Source of the DNA: Rossellomorea vietnamensis
GTDB lineage: Bacteria > Bacillota > Bacilli > Bacillales > Bacillaceae_B
Direction: 5' to 3'
Assembly: GCF_008180415.1 (NCBI RefSeq)
Contig: NZ_VTEI01000003.1
Location: forward strand, 705,556 to 769,555
Length of the DNA stretch: 64,000 nt
Shown here: positions 43,678-53,489 of the stretch, piece by piece
Numbering within the stretch: position 1 is the stretch's first letter
Layout: the number at the start of each line of letters is the position of its first letter
The notes under the pieces: model-generated
The model's input: the letters and a program-made list of their open reading frames with translations, nothing else
Told to the model about the DNA's origin: nothing
The model's database searches: none
Translations under genes and position numbers: made by a program

Positions 43678-44315
43678 CTTCCTACACCACCTTTAAGGAA
43701 CTCCCTTATTTACTATTCTCTATCATATGACAAGTTCCTGCAATCACTTTGACCGTTTATCAGATATTAATCGACACTATTTTCAGTGTGAACATCTTGT
43801 TATTTTGTAATTTAAACTAACCTTAACAGTGTTGATCGGATAGAATATTTGATTTCCGCTTCAGGTACGTGACTCCGCGGGGCGGGCGGTGAAGTAAAAG
43901 CAGAAGCGGCCGTTCAGCGACGTACAGATTTTAGGGCTCTCGTATGAGATAAAGAAATCACGAAGAGCTTAAGCGATTCGATGATGACTTATCGCAAGGA
44001 GAGAGACCGAAATCTGCTAGTCGCTGGCCGCTGGAGCTGGATGAGCCTCCTCGGCTTTGCCTGCGGGGTCTCACCTGCCCGCTAATCCCGCAGGAGATCA
44101 CGTACCTTCCGCTCCAATCAAAAAACGTCTAGATATATTCACCAGCCTTAAATTCCATACCTGAAATATACTTTCCTAAAGTCTGAGCCCATTATGGCAA
44201 TGAAAATATTAAAACAAATCTTTAACATCATATAAATAGTCGATTATCATTCATGATATTGTACGATCAAAGTCTTTAACAGGAACCGGTTGATGCACAT
44301 AGCTTTTAACGGATG
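43678..44315. other. Spacer between rsmG and noc
   Basis: The 638-base spacer holds a 270-base palindromic repeat (43851-44119). The rest, including the noc upstream region, shows no gene. Confidence 0.7.
43851..44119. repeat. Large imperfect palindrome of dispersed Bacillus repeat type
   Basis: AGGTACGTGA (43863-43872) is mirrored by TCACGTACCT (44098-44107). Inside, AGCGGCC...CAGCGAC...CAGATT (43905-43930) is mirrored by AATCTG...GTCGCTGGCCGCT (44011-44032). The right half includes TCCCGCAGGAGATC, also found near 20.35 kb. Confidence 0.7.
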
Positions 44316-45032
44316 TTACTCTAACGGAAGCTTATTAGGTGTTCCAGGTTTACGCGGATACTTCTTAGGTGTCGGCTTCACTTTCTGAATAACAATGATG
44401 TTTCTTTCGCTTTCTTCTATCGGAAGCTGAAAAGAATGGACTTCTTCCAGTTCTCCGCCTAAAGTTGTGATTGCTTTCTTTCCTATATTCATCTCTTCGG
44501 ACGCACTGGCTGCTTTCATTGCAGCAAAAGTACCATTTTTCTTCACTAACGGAAGACATAATTCGCTTAATACAGACATTCTGGCCACAGCTCTTGCGGT
44601 TACCAGGTCGTATTGTTCGCGATGCTCCGGTTTCTGGGCGAATGTCTCCGCACGGTCATGATAAAAGTGGGTGTTCTCCAGTTCAAGCTTCTCAGATAAG
44701 TGATTAAGGAATGTGATCCGCTTATTCAGGGAATCGACTATATTCACTTCAATCTGCGGAAAGCATATTTTCAGAGGAATACTAGGAAACCCAGCCCCGG
44801 CACCCACGTCGCATACCCGGATTTCCCGGTTGAAATCCAGGTAAAAGGCAGCGGTGATAGAATCATAAAAGTGCTTCAAGTACACTTCTTCTTTATCAGT
44901 GATGGCAGTTAAATTCATCTTTTCGTTCCATTCAACAAGCGTTTCATAGTATTGCTCGAACTGGGCGAGCTGCTTTGATGTCAGGTTGATGCCCTTTTCG
45001 CTCAACTTTTCTGTAAACTGAGAAATTTTCAT
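44316..45032 (-). CDS. rsmG: 16S rRNA 7-methylguanosine methyltransferase RsmG
   Basis: RsmG (GidB) methylates G527 (E. coli numbering) of 16S rRNA; loss gives low-level streptomycin resistance in several bacteria. The SAM-binding motif [17 protein letters not shown] is near residue 75, followed by [21 protein letters not shown]. At 238 residues it is standard. It follows mnmG by 63 bases in the usual order. Confidence 0.97.
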   Translation of the reverse strand: MKISQFTEKLSEKGINLTSKQLAQFEQYYETLVEWNEKMNLTAITDKEEVYLKHFYDSITAAFYLDFNREIRVCDVGAGAGFPSIPLKICFPQIEVNIVDSLNKRITFLNHLSEKLELENTHFYHDRAETFAQKPEHREQYDLVTARAVARMSVLSELCLPLVKKNGTFAAMKAASASEEMNIGKKAITTLGGELEEVHSFQLPIEESERNIIVIQKVKPTPKKYPRKPGTPNKLPLE

Positions 45033-45095
45033 TGATTCAATCCTTCCTTTAAAACTCTTTTCGGCAGATTCGGAAAAGAGCCGCGGCTTCTTCTA

Positions 45096-46985
45096 TTATT
45101 CAGCTGATACCTTAGCAATTTTTCCTTGTTCAATATACACAAGCAAAATTGAAACGTCTGCAGGATTTACGCCGGAAATCCTTGAAGCTTGGGCCAATGA
45201 TAAAGGACGGACTTCTTTTAGTTTCTGTCTTGCTTCAGATGCGAGGCCGTTGATGGCATCATAATCGATGAAATCAGGGATTTTCTTGTTTTCCATCTTT
45301 TTCATTTTATCGACCTGCTGCAGCGATTTCTCAATATAGCCTTCATATTTAATCTGAATTTCTACCTGTTCTTCAATATCTTCTGTTAAAGATACTTCAC
45401 TTGGAATCAATGATTTAATATGGCTGTAGTTCATTTCAGGGCGTCGAAGCAGATCGGATGCCAGGATTCCGTCTTTCAGTTCACTTCCGCCGGCTGCTTT
45501 GATCACACTTTGCGTCTCTTCATTCGGTTTCAGCCTGATTGTGCTTAACCGCTCTTTTTCTTCCTCAATCGATGCCTTTTTCGTTAGGAAACGTTCATAC
45601 CGCTCCTTATGAATGAGACCGATTTTGCGGCCGATTTCTGTGAGACGAAGGTCTGCATTATCATGGCGCAGAAGCAGACGATATTCCGCACGTGAAGTCA
45701 GAAGACGATAAGGTTCATTAGTCCCTTTTGTCACGAGGTCATCAATGAGTACCCCAATATAAGCATCAGAGCGGTCTAAAATGACCTCTTCTTTATCCAA
45801 TGAACGGCAAGCAGCATTAATACCCGCCATCAAGCCCTGTCCAGCCGCTTCTTCGTAGCCAGATGTGCCATTGATCTGTCCTGCTGTATAAAGGTTTTTA
45901 ATTTTCTTTGTTTCCAATGTCGGCCATAGCTGTGTCGGTACAATTGAATCGTACTCAATTGCGTATCCAGCCCTCATCAGCTGTGCTTTTTCCAGTCCGG
46001 GGATGGTAGCAAGAATTTTCATCTGCACATCTTCCGGAAGACTTGTTGATAATCCTTGAACATACACTTCTTGTGTGTTCTTTCCCTCAGGCTCCAGGAA
46101 GATTTGATGCCTAGGTTTATCATGGAAACGGACAACCTTATCTTCAATGGATGGACAGTAGCGTGGTCCTGTCCCTTTGATCATTCCTGAGTACATAGGA
46201 GAACGGCTCAGGTTGTCATCAATCAGCTGATGTGTTTCGGCATTGGTATAAGTTAACCAGCATGGCAGCTGATCTGTAATGTATTGGGTGGTTTCATAAC
46301 TGAACGCCCGAGGCACTTCATCGCCCGGCTGTATTTCTGTTTTCGAATAATCGATTGTTTTACTGTTTACTCTTGGAGGAGTTCCCGTTTTGAAACGAAC
46401 CATATCGAATCCAAGCTCCTGTAGATGCTCTGAAAGTTTAATGGAAGGCTGCTGGTTATTTGGGCCGCTTGAATACTTTAGATCTCCAAGAATGATTTCA
46501 CCCCGAAGGAAAGTTCCCGTCGTGATGACAACCGTCTTGGCACGGTAACTGGCTCCCGTTTGTGTTACTACACCTTTACACTCCCCATCTTCAATGATAA
46601 GGCTTTCGACCATTCCCTGAAGAAGTGTCATGTTCGGTTCATTTTCAATTGTTTTCTTCATTTCATGCTGATAAGAAAATTTATCTGCCTGAGCTCTTAA
46701 AGCACGTACGGCAGGTCCTTTTCCAGTATTCAGCATACGCATCTGGATGTGGGTTTTATCTATATTTTTACCCATTTCTCCACCAAGCGCGTCAATTTCC
46801 CTGACGACAATTCCCTTTGCGGGTCCGCCTACTGACGGGTTACACGGCATGAATGCGACCATATCGAGATTGATTGTAATCATCATGGTCTTGGCACCCA
46901 TTCTTGCAGCTGCCAGTCCGGCTTCTACACCTGCATGGCCCGCACCGATAACGATGACATCAAATTGTCCTGCTTCATATTGCAT
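45096..46985 (-). CDS. mnmG: tRNA uridine-5-carboxymethylaminomethyl modification enzyme MnmG
   Basis: MnmG (GidA) is the FAD- and NADH-dependent partner of MnmE in wobble-uridine modification. The N-terminal FAD motif [38 protein letters not shown] and the C-terminal helical domain ([22 protein letters not shown]) are intact. The 629-residue length is standard. It follows mnmE after 163 bases. Confidence 0.98.
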   Translation of the reverse strand: MQYEAGQFDVIVIGAGHAGVEAGLAAARMGAKTMMITINLDMVAFMPCNPSVGGPAKGIVVREIDALGGEMGKNIDKTHIQMRMLNTGKGPAVRALRAQADKFSYQHEMKKTIENEPNMTLLQGMVESLIIEDGECKGVVTQTGASYRAKTVVITTGTFLRGEIILGDLKYSSGPNNQQPSIKLSEHLQELGFDMVRFKTGTPPRVNSKTIDYSKTEIQPGDEVPRAFSYETTQYITDQLPCWLTYTNAETHQLIDDNLSRSPMYSGMIKGTGPRYCPSIEDKVVRFHDKPRHQIFLEPEGKNTQEVYVQGLSTSLPEDVQMKILATIPGLEKAQLMRAGYAIEYDSIVPTQLWPTLETKKIKNLYTAGQINGTSGYEEAAGQGLMAGINAACRSLDKEEVILDRSDAYIGVLIDDLVTKGTNEPYRLLTSRAEYRLLLRHDNADLRLTEIGRKIGLIHKERYERFLTKKASIEEEKERLSTIRLKPNEETQSVIKAAGGSELKDGILASDLLRRPEMNYSHIKSLIPSEVSLTEDIEEQVEIQIKYEGYIEKSLQQVDKMKKMENKKIPDFIDYDAINGLASEARQKLKEVRPLSLAQASRISGVNPADVSILLVYIEQGKIAKVSAE

Positions 46986-47148
46986 CGTTTTCGTTTCCTC
47001 CTTAATGTTGGTACTTCTATTTTTAAAACTTTCTTCAAGTAAGTCGTTCTATCTTTTGTCCCTGTTCGTGAACTTTGCTGGTATCTAAAGGGTCTAAAGG
47101 GTAACAGTTTTTTTACCGCACCTTTTTTTCAAGGTGATGGGGGCACGG

Positions 47149-48534
47149 TTATTTTCCTAGACAAAATTGAGAGAAAAGCTGATCGATCAAGCTTTCATGA
47201 ACACTTTCCCCAATGATCTCACCAAGGAGTTCCCATGTCCTAGTTAAATCGATCTGGGCGATATCAATTGGAGTCCCCATTTCGACTCCATTGATTGCTT
47301 CATCAATGCTGTTGTGCGCTTGATTCAAGAGAGCAATATGGCGGCTGTTGGATACATAGGTCATATCCCCCGCTTCCAGTGATCCTGCAAAGAACAGTGA
47401 AGATATGGCTTCTTCCAACTCGTCGATTCCCTGTTCTTCCAATAAGGAAGTGGTAACAATCGCATGCTGTGATGCCAGTTCCTTGACTCTATCCATATCA
47501 ATTTTCTGAGGAAGATCTGTTTTGTTGACGATGACAATTACGTCCATGCCTTCAACCGCTTGAAACAATTGTTCATCTTCATGAGAAAATTCGTCAGAGT
47601 AATTCAGTACAAGCAGGATTAAATCGGCTTCTTTCAAAACCTGCCTTGACCGTTCGACACCGATTCTTTCCACTATATCTTCGGTCTCGCGGATTCCAGC
47701 TGTATCGACAAGACGCAGCGGAACTCCTCGCACATTTACGTATTCTTCTATTACATCACGGGTTGTTCCAGGAATATCGGTCACTATTGCCTTGTTTTCA
47801 TGGACAAGGCTGTTGAGCAATGACGATTTTCCTACGTTCGGCCTGCCAATGATGACAGTAGAAAGTCCTTCTCTAAGGATTTTTCCCTGTTCGGACGTTC
47901 GCAGGAGCTTTTCAATCTCAGCACGAACATATTTTGATTTCTCCAGCAGAACGCCATGGGTCATCTCTTCAACATCGTCGTATTCCGGATAGTCGATGTT
48001 TACCTCAACATGGGCGAGGGTCTCAAGAATTTCCTGGCGAAGCTTTCGGACCAGCTTGGACAACCGGCCTTCCATTTGGTTCAGCGCAACATTCATGGCT
48101 CTGTCCGTTTTCGCTCTGATTAAATCCATTACCGCCTCAGCTTGAGATAAATCAACTCGTCCATTAAGGAATGCTCTTTTAGTGAACTCTCCGGGTTCTG
48201 CTAAACGAGCGCCGTATTTCAGCACCAGCTGAAGAACTTTATTGACTGAAACCAAGCCGCCATGGCAATTGATTTCAATAATATCTTCACGTGTAAAGGT
48301 TTTAGGTCCTTTCATGACCGACATCATGACTTCCTCTACAACTGCACCAGTAGAAGGATCGACAATATGTCCATAGTTGATTGTGTGGGAAGCAACATCG
48401 TGGACCGAATCACCTTTGATTCCTTTGAAGACTTTGTCCGCAATATTGAAGGCTTGGTCACCGCTCAAACGAACGATTGCTATCGCACCTTCTCCCATCG
48501 GAGTAGAAATGGCTGCTATCGTATCGAATTCCAT
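47149..48534 (-). CDS. mnmE: tRNA modification GTPase MnmE
   Basis: MnmE (TrmE) is a GTPase that, with MnmG, modifies wobble uridines using a folate one-carbon unit. The N-terminal folate-binding domain starts [21 protein letters not shown]. The G domain has [22 protein letters not shown] and NKTD, and the C-terminus ends FCLGK with the conserved cysteine. The ATG at 48534 follows AGAGGTGA and gives 461 residues. Confidence 0.98.
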   Translation of the reverse strand: MEFDTIAAISTPMGEGAIAIVRLSGDQAFNIADKVFKGIKGDSVHDVASHTINYGHIVDPSTGAVVEEVMMSVMKGPKTFTREDIIEINCHGGLVSVNKVLQLVLKYGARLAEPGEFTKRAFLNGRVDLSQAEAVMDLIRAKTDRAMNVALNQMEGRLSKLVRKLRQEILETLAHVEVNIDYPEYDDVEEMTHGVLLEKSKYVRAEIEKLLRTSEQGKILREGLSTVIIGRPNVGKSSLLNSLVHENKAIVTDIPGTTRDVIEEYVNVRGVPLRLVDTAGIRETEDIVERIGVERSRQVLKEADLILLVLNYSDEFSHEDEQLFQAVEGMDVIVIVNKTDLPQKIDMDRVKELASQHAIVTTSLLEEQGIDELEEAISSLFFAGSLEAGDMTYVSNSRHIALLNQAHNSIDEAINGVEMGTPIDIAQIDLTRTWELLGEIIGESVHESLIDQLFSQFCLGK

Positions 48535-48746
48535 CTCTCTCACCTCTTTTCTTAATCTCTTATTCCTGTCCCGTGCTCAACTATTAATTTTGAACACACG
48601 AAAGAATCCGGGATGGCTTTTTACTAACTTAGCCATTCCATCGGTAAAATATCTATATTGTAGTGATTTATTTATAGGCGTATCGTTCATCCTCTAAATG
48701 ATTAGAATATCATACTCTTCATAGATAAAAAAGTTCGGGTTAGCAT

Positions 48747-48794
48747 TTATCCACAAAGACATTTTCCTCATTCTCTCATTTTAACTTATCCACA
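48747..48794. promoter_or_regulatory. DnaA boxes upstream of mnmE
   Basis: TTATCCACA occurs perfectly at 48747-48755 and 48786-48794. They may act in mnmE control or DnaA titration. Confidence 0.75.
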
Positions 48795-48927
48795 TGTGAA
48801 TAACAATAAAGCGAATCAGAACGTTTTCAGTATTTGTCTAAAACACTTCGTTTTTTTAGTCCTTTTTTAACTGCAGCCGATTTGTCTCCCAGTGAAGCTA
48901 TACAGAATGAAATCCAAGAGTCAGAGA

Positions 48928-49345
48928 TAAGAGGCCGTAAAAAGAGCGGTTATACAGCAGCATATCCGGAGCTTAGAGAGATAGTGCTATAAGAAGAGTG
49001 TTTATACAGCACCAACTCCATTGATTTGAAAGATGATGCTGTAAAGAGAGCGGTTATACTGCATCAAATTCAAGGGCTTAGAGAGATAGTGCTATTAAAA
49101 GAGTGTTTATACAGCATTAAATCCAGCACTTAAAGAGATGATGACGTAAAAAGAGCGGTTATACAGCATTAACTCCAGGAATTAGAGAGATAGTGCTGTA
49201 TAAAGAGTGTTTATACAGCATCAAATCCAGCACTTAGAGAGATGATGACGTAAAAAGAGCGGTTATACAGCACCAAATCTAGGACTTAGAGAAATAGTGC
49301 TGTAAAAAGAGCGGTTATACAGCAGTAACTCCAGCACTTAGAGAG
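48928..49345 (+). repeat. Tandem array C: eight 52-53-bp units, each with a hairpin
   Basis: TTATACAGC or a one-base variant recurs at 48950, 49002, 49054, 49107, 49159, 49211, 49263 and 49315, that is every 52 or 53 bases. The best units contain TGCTGTA, a short loop with 'aaaagagcggt', and TACAGCA, then a conserved 'ccagcacttagagagat' spacer. Unit subtypes alternate ('gagcggtt' and 'gagtgttt'). No coding frame persists. Confidence 0.92.
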
Positions 49346-49669
49346 GATCATGCCTAATAAAGAGCGCTTGTGATCTTTTCTGGCGAGCCCATCTTCAAAG
49401 GAGGAAGCTAATCCTTGTACTTTGAGCCGTAATAAGAAACCGATTAAGGATAGAAAGAGTTCACATTTTTTGCTGAGAAACATTTGTGGTGTTTAAGGCG
49501 TTTAGTACTTTATAACCCTAGGATAGAGGAATGGTGCCGCTGTTTTATCACTAACTGGATACTGGGGAACATACTCTCAAACTATACGGAATTGAAGTGT
49601 TTAGGTTAACAAACACCAGGATTCTAAAGGAACTGGCGGCAAATGGCTGACTGAAACTCCAAAACAAAA

Positions 49670-49838
49670 AGCTGTATTCGGATATATTGTTGCTTTCAGA
49701 TATCCCCGTATACTAAGGTTTTCTCTCAAATCTAAGAGAGCAGCTCTTTTCTTTTCCTGGTTATGAAGTTATTTCGGTGAATTATGGTTATTTTTTGGAA
49801 TTAGTCTGAAATAACAACAAAGTTTACGAAAAGAGCTA
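49670..49838 (+). repeat. Terminal-inverted-repeat element, copy 6
   Basis: Left end AGCTGTATTCGGATATATTG, right end AACAACAAAGTTTACGAAAA plus GAGCT, with the ATCCCCGTATACTAAGG and GAGCAGCTCTTTTC core. Confidence 0.88.
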
Positions 49839-49841
49839 AAC

Positions 49842-49872
49842 AAAAAAATCCAGGCTGATAAACAGCCTGGAT
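49842..49872 (-). terminator. Terminator of jag
   Basis: ATCCAGGCTG pairs with CAGCCTGGAT over a five-base loop, followed on the minus strand by TTTTTTG. Confidence 0.93.
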
Positions 49873-49880
49873 GGAAGTTT

Positions 49881-50504
49881 CTATTTTCTCTTGGGTTCTA
49901 TAACAATGTAGCGGTTTGGTTCAGAGCCTTCTGAGAAGGTTTCCACCTTTTTGGATCTGACCAAAGCAGAATGGATTACTTTTCGTTCATAAGAAGGCAT
50001 CGGTTCCAATGAAACTTTCCGATTTGTTCTAACCACTTTTTCTGCAAGTCTTTCCGCTAAGTTAGCGAGTGTCTGCCTGCGTCTTTCGCGGTAATTTTCT
50101 GCATCCAGCACGACTGTGAGGAATTGTTCTGAATATCGATTGGCTACAAGCCCGGCCAAATGTTGAAGTGAATTCAATGTCTGGCCTCTTTTTCCAATTA
50201 ACAAAGCGATTTTCTCGCCCGCTAGTTGAAACTCGGCATGGCGGCCATCTACTTTAATGTCTATTTCAACATCGATTCCCATCATATTACTGACGGAAAT
50301 CAAATAATTCTTTACCTCATCAAACGGATTGATGATTTTTTTTACATAAACCGTCGCAGGACGGGTTCCAAAAAGACCGAAAAATCCCTTTTTCCCCTCA
50401 TCCTTCACTTCAATTTCAGCTTGTTCTCTACTGATGTTCAATTGAGCTAATGCAGATTCCACTGCTTCTTCGACCGATGGACCAGTAGCTGTTACTTCTC
50501 TCAC
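49881..50504 (-). CDS. jag: Jag/KhpB RNA-binding protein
   Basis: Jag (KhpB) is an RNA-binding protein conserved next to spoIIIJ. The N-terminal Jag domain (1-50) includes [18 protein letters not shown], followed by a KH domain with [13 protein letters not shown] and an R3H domain ending [12 protein letters not shown]. It starts at GTG (50504), overlapping the spoIIIJ stop by 4 bases, so translation is coupled. Length is 207. Confidence 0.96.
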   Translation of the reverse strand: MREVTATGPSVEEAVESALAQLNISREQAEIEVKDEGKKGFFGLFGTRPATVYVKKIINPFDEVKNYLISVSNMMGIDVEIDIKVDGRHAEFQLAGEKIALLIGKRGQTLNSLQHLAGLVANRYSEQFLTVVLDAENYRERRRQTLANLAERLAEKVVRTNRKVSLEPMPSYERKVIHSALVRSKKVETFSEGSEPNRYIVIEPKRK

Positions 50505-51274
50505 TTTTTAGCTCCCGAGCTTTTCGCTGCGGCCTGTTTCAAGTCCGGCCCTTTGATGAAGTAGGTTTGAACGATCATGAATAAGTTACCAACAACCCAG
50601 TATAGGGAAAGCGCTGCCGGGAAGTTGATGGCAAAGATGATGATCATGACTGGCATAATGTAAAGCATCATAGCCATTTGCGGATTCTGGTTTGCAGTTC
50701 CTGCCATCATCATTTTCTGCTGTATGAAAGTCGTAGCACCAGCGATAAGCGGCAGAAGATAAAATGGATCCGGCAGACCAAGGTCAAACCATAAGAATGT
50801 ATGGTTCTTGATTTCTTCGGTACGGCTTATGGCATGGTAAAAGCCAATCAAAATCGGCATTTGGACAATTAGCGGAAAACAACCTGCTAATGGATTGACA
50901 CCATGTTTCTGGAATAGCCCCATTGTTTCCTGCTGCAGTTTCCTCTGTGTCTCTGCATCTTTTGAACTGTATTTTTCACGCAGTTTCTGCATTTCTGGTT
51001 GAAGCGCCTGCATGGCTTTGGAGTTTTTGGTCTGTTTAATCATTAATGGAAGAATCGCTAAACGAATGATCAGTGTAACGATAATGATTCCTAACCCATA
51101 GCTTCCATCAAAAAATTCGGATACTTTTGTAATCAATAAAGAAAGAGGATACACAATGTATTCATTCCAAAATCCGGAACTCTCCTCTGTGATCGGCTGG
51201 TTATATTCCATGCAGCCCGACAGGACAGTAACAAGTCCAATCATGACAAGCACGGCTAAAAATCTCTTTTTCAC
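50501..51274 (-). CDS. spoIIIJ: Membrane protein insertase SpoIIIJ (YidC/Oxa1 family)
   Basis: SpoIIIJ (YidC1) inserts membrane proteins and is needed in B. subtilis for sporulation stage III. The N-terminus is a lipoprotein signal with lipobox VLSGC (cysteine 21). Five transmembrane segments follow, with the Oxa1 core ([38 protein letters not shown]). Start is GTG at 51274 after GGGAGG. Length (257) is normal. Confidence 0.96.
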   Translation of the reverse strand: MKKRFLAVLVMIGLVTVLSGCMEYNQPITEESSGFWNEYIVYPLSLLITKVSEFFDGSYGLGIIIVTLIIRLAILPLMIKQTKNSKAMQALQPEMQKLREKYSSKDAETQRKLQQETMGLFQKHGVNPLAGCFPLIVQMPILIGFYHAISRTEEIKNHTFLWFDLGLPDPFYLLPLIAGATTFIQQKMMMAGTANQNPQMAMMLYIMPVMIIIFAINFPAALSLYWVVGNLFMIVQTYFIKGPDLKQAAAKSSGAKK

Positions 51275-51439
51275 CCTCTACTTCCTCCCTAAAACTTTTT
51301 ATCCGGACAACCTGGCTTGTCCATAAAGAAAATCCGATCATCTGAATTTCAATCATCGGAGCTTGTGCAAACACAGGGATATTGTAACATCTTTTACTTC
51401 CCCTATGCTGTAGAAACTTGTCAAAGTTCTTACGATTTT

Positions 51440-51811
51440 TTATTTCCTTTTGTCAAACTGTGCATGCTGCTTGCTATCCAGCACTTTGCTTTTCTTTAAA
51501 ACATGGATCAAGCTTTTCTTGACATCATGAAAATCCATATCGGCCGCCGGTTTCCTGGCGATAATAACGTAATCATACTGATCCTTGACATCATCTTTCA
51601 ATTCCAGAAAGACCTGTCTAATATATCGTTTAACTTGATTACGGACAACAGCATTTCCAATTTTTTTGCTGACAGAAAGGCCTATGCGGAAGAATTTCTG
51701 TTCTTCTTTCTTCAGTCTGTACACAACAAACTGCCTGTTAGCAATTGAGGTCCCCTTCTTGAATACCTCTTGGAATTCACTGTTTTTCTTCACTCGCTGT
51801 TCTTTTCGCAT
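51440..51811 (-). CDS. rnpA: Ribonuclease P protein component
   Basis: RnpA is the protein subunit of RNase P, which matures tRNA 5' ends. The 123-residue sequence has [15 protein letters not shown], the RNR motif region [17 protein letters not shown] and [11 protein letters not shown] longer-than-usual spacer of 365 bases separates it from rpmH. Confidence 0.97.
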   Translation of the reverse strand: MRKEQRVKKNSEFQEVFKKGTSIANRQFVVYRLKKEEQKFFRIGLSVSKKIGNAVVRNQVKRYIRQVFLELKDDVKDQYDYVIIARKPAADMDFHDVKKSLIHVLKKSKVLDSKQHAQFDKRK

Positions 51812-51955
51812 TTACCCACCTGCTATTTCTAAAGTAAATCTATTTTAGAACCCTTTTTTATTGAGATCGGCTTTAAAGGTTCATGTAAAACTAACATTGC
51901 TACCTTGTTACCTTTTTTCTCTATTATAAGAAGATTTATACCCCGGTCTGATTCA

Positions 51956-52147
51956 AAGGCTGTTTTCGCATATATTGTGGTTTATGGAAAAATCCCAAGA
52001 GCCGGTTTTCCCCGGATACTGAAGGTTTTCTCTCTAATCGGAGAGAGCAGCTCTTTTCTTTTCATAAGTTGCAGGTTATTCATGTGGATTGTGGTTATTT
52101 TTTTGGAATTAGTATCAAATAGCAACAAAGTTTACGAAAAGAGCCTT
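51956..52147 (+). repeat. Terminal-inverted-repeat element, copy 7
   Basis: Left end AAGGCTGTTTTCGCATATAT, right end GCAACAAAGTTTACGAAAAG plus AGCCTT. The core CCCGGATACTGAAGG and CTCTCTAATCGGAGAGAG contains a perfect small hairpin. This is the best-preserved copy. Confidence 0.92.
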
Positions 52148-52148
52148 G

Positions 52149-52175
52149 AAAAAAGACCACTGATAAATTCAGTGG
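52149..52175 (-). terminator. Terminator-like hairpin after rpmH
   Basis: CCACTGA pairs with TCAGTGG over a five-base loop, followed by TCTTTTTTC on the minus strand, one base past the rpmH stop. Confidence 0.75.
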
Positions 52176-52176
52176 C

Positions 52177-52311
52177 CTAGGCAGATAATACTTTTCTTCC
52201 TTTTTGACGACGGCGAGCTAGAACTTTACGGCCGTTTTTTGAGCTCATACGTGCACGGAAACCGTGGTTTTTGCTTCTTTTACGAGAATTTGGTTGAAAC
52301 GTTCTTTTCAT
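52177..52311 (-). CDS. rpmH: Ribosomal protein L34
   Basis: L34 is a 44-residue basic protein of the large subunit: [20 protein letters not shown], then [19 protein letters not shown]. The ATG at 52311 gives the family start; the frame stays open to 52368 without a ribosome-binding site. It is the first gene left of the origin. Confidence 0.98.
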   Translation of the reverse strand: MKRTFQPNSRKRSKNHGFRARMSSKNGRKVLARRRQKGRKVLSA

Positions 52312-53074
52312 ATATGACACCTCCCTAAAGGAATGGATAAAATTATAGGTTAAAGACAGTCTTTTCAATTATAAAGAGAGGGACATAAATTGTCAATACC
52401 ACCTCTTTTAATTTTTTGCAAGGCTGTAATGCTGCTATTAGGACAAAATTAAATCTATATATTCCCCTTTTCTTCATTGCTGAAGACTCCTTTGATAAAC
52501 TCTGCTGCTCATTAATATGAATTTCGAGAAATGACAGCTTTTATTCCCCCTAATGTTCCTGGCTAGCAGAGCAATGAGCTGCATCTCCCGTTTCAATTAG
52601 AAACCAAGGAAAAAAAGCAGGATCCTGGGATAAATTTAGACTGCAGCCAAAGAAGGGTGAAAATTGGAGTCAATACTTTTGTCCTTCCCTCTCTTTATGA
52701 TTAAGGAAATTTTGCAGATCTTAAGGAGGTGTCCACATCTCTTATACCTTTGAATAGAAGAAAAAAGTCAGTTAGTGGATGGTATGTTTTAATTCAATAC
52801 TTCTTAGACCCCGTTTCTTCTCCCTCTTTATTAAGCTCTTCTCTTAAGCGTTTTGGTTTTTTACTATGATTTCTAATCCTCACTTAAATTCCTCCAGGAC
52901 ATGACATCCCGATTTTTTTGCTGTTCTCAATATAAAGGGAGACCCCTGAATATTTTTTCCATTAGTGAGCCAAAACCAAAGACAGTCGGTTCAACTTCTT
53001 CCACACATCTTCTTTTTTAAAATGGTCTGATTCATGCTGTACTTTTTCGATACCAAACTGGACTCCAGACAGCC

Positions 53075-53337
53075 TGTGGATATTTTTCGACACAAAAAAT
53101 AACTATCCACAGCACATATTGACACCTTTTTCACAAATAAATACCCTGTGGAAAAGTTTTTTCAACAAGAACAGGCAATTGTGGATAAAGTTTAAAAGCC
53201 ATTGCAACCGTAAGGATATTCTGATATGATTATTGTGTTTTCACTCTGAATTGCTATTGTTGGTAAAATACGTTATCCACAGTTGGTGGATAACTTGTGG
53301 ATAGTTTGTACAGAGCCTTTGTAAAAGGTTGTCCACA
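53075..53337. other. oriC: oriC DnaA-box cluster upstream of dnaA
   Basis: Boxes: TGTGGATAT (53075-53083), CTATCCACA (53103-53111), TGTGGATAA (53180-53188), TTATCCACA (53273-53281), GGTGGATAA (53285-53293), TGTGGATAG (53296-53304) and TTGTCCACA (53329-53337). This corresponds to the incA/incB part of the bipartite Bacillus origin. Confidence 0.93.
53086..53092 (-). promoter_or_regulatory. Spo0A box in oriC
   Basis: TTCGACA is the reverse complement of the 0A box TGTCGAA and lies between two DnaA boxes. Confidence 0.55.
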
Positions 53338-53349
53338 TAAGGTGCATAT

Positions 53350-53356
53350 TGTCGAA
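53350..53356 (+). promoter_or_regulatory. Spo0A box upstream of dnaA
   Basis: TGTCGAA is a perfect 0A box 13 bases after the last DnaA box. Spo0A binding in oriC restrains replication at sporulation in B. subtilis. Confidence 0.6.
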
Positions 53357-53443
53357 TAACCGTTTTTCTTCCTTATTATATATTTTTCCACATTCATAGT
53401 TTTGTATTTTTATTAATAATAAACTTTTACCGGAGAGTCAGGC

Positions 53444-53460
53444 TGTACAATCGTTGTACA
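53444..53460. promoter_or_regulatory. Perfect palindrome in the dnaA leader
   Basis: TGTACAA and TTGTACA flank TCG, 30 bases upstream of the dnaA start codon and just before its ribosome-binding site. It may be an operator or leader hairpin. Confidence 0.6.
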
Positions 53461-53489
53461 TACTCTTAGAGGAAAAGGAGGGGACCAGT

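Larger units (their letters stand above)
48535..49880. other. Spacer between jag and mnmE
   Basis: The long spacer contains two perfect DnaA boxes (48747-48755, 48786-48794), tandem array C (about 48928-49345), an inverted-repeat element (49670-49838) and the jag terminator. I see no credible gene in it. Confidence 0.75.
51812..52176. other. Spacer between rpmH and rnpA
   Basis: The 365-base interval, normally short, contains an inverted-repeat element (51956-52147) and the rpmH terminator-like hairpin, leaving about 145 bases upstream of rnpA. Confidence 0.75.
52312..53489. other. rpmH-dnaA spacer (oriC, upstream part)
   Basis: This 1.18-kb spacer has no gene. Its right 420 bases are dense in DnaA boxes and also hold two Spo0A-type boxes and a palindrome before dnaA. 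The left 650 bases (52370-53030) show nothing recognisable beyond AT-rich sequence. Confidence 0.85.

Noticed and set aside
49286..49483. 65-codon minus-strand frame at the end of array C
   Set aside because: Half of it is tandem-unit sequence; no family likeness or ribosome-binding site.
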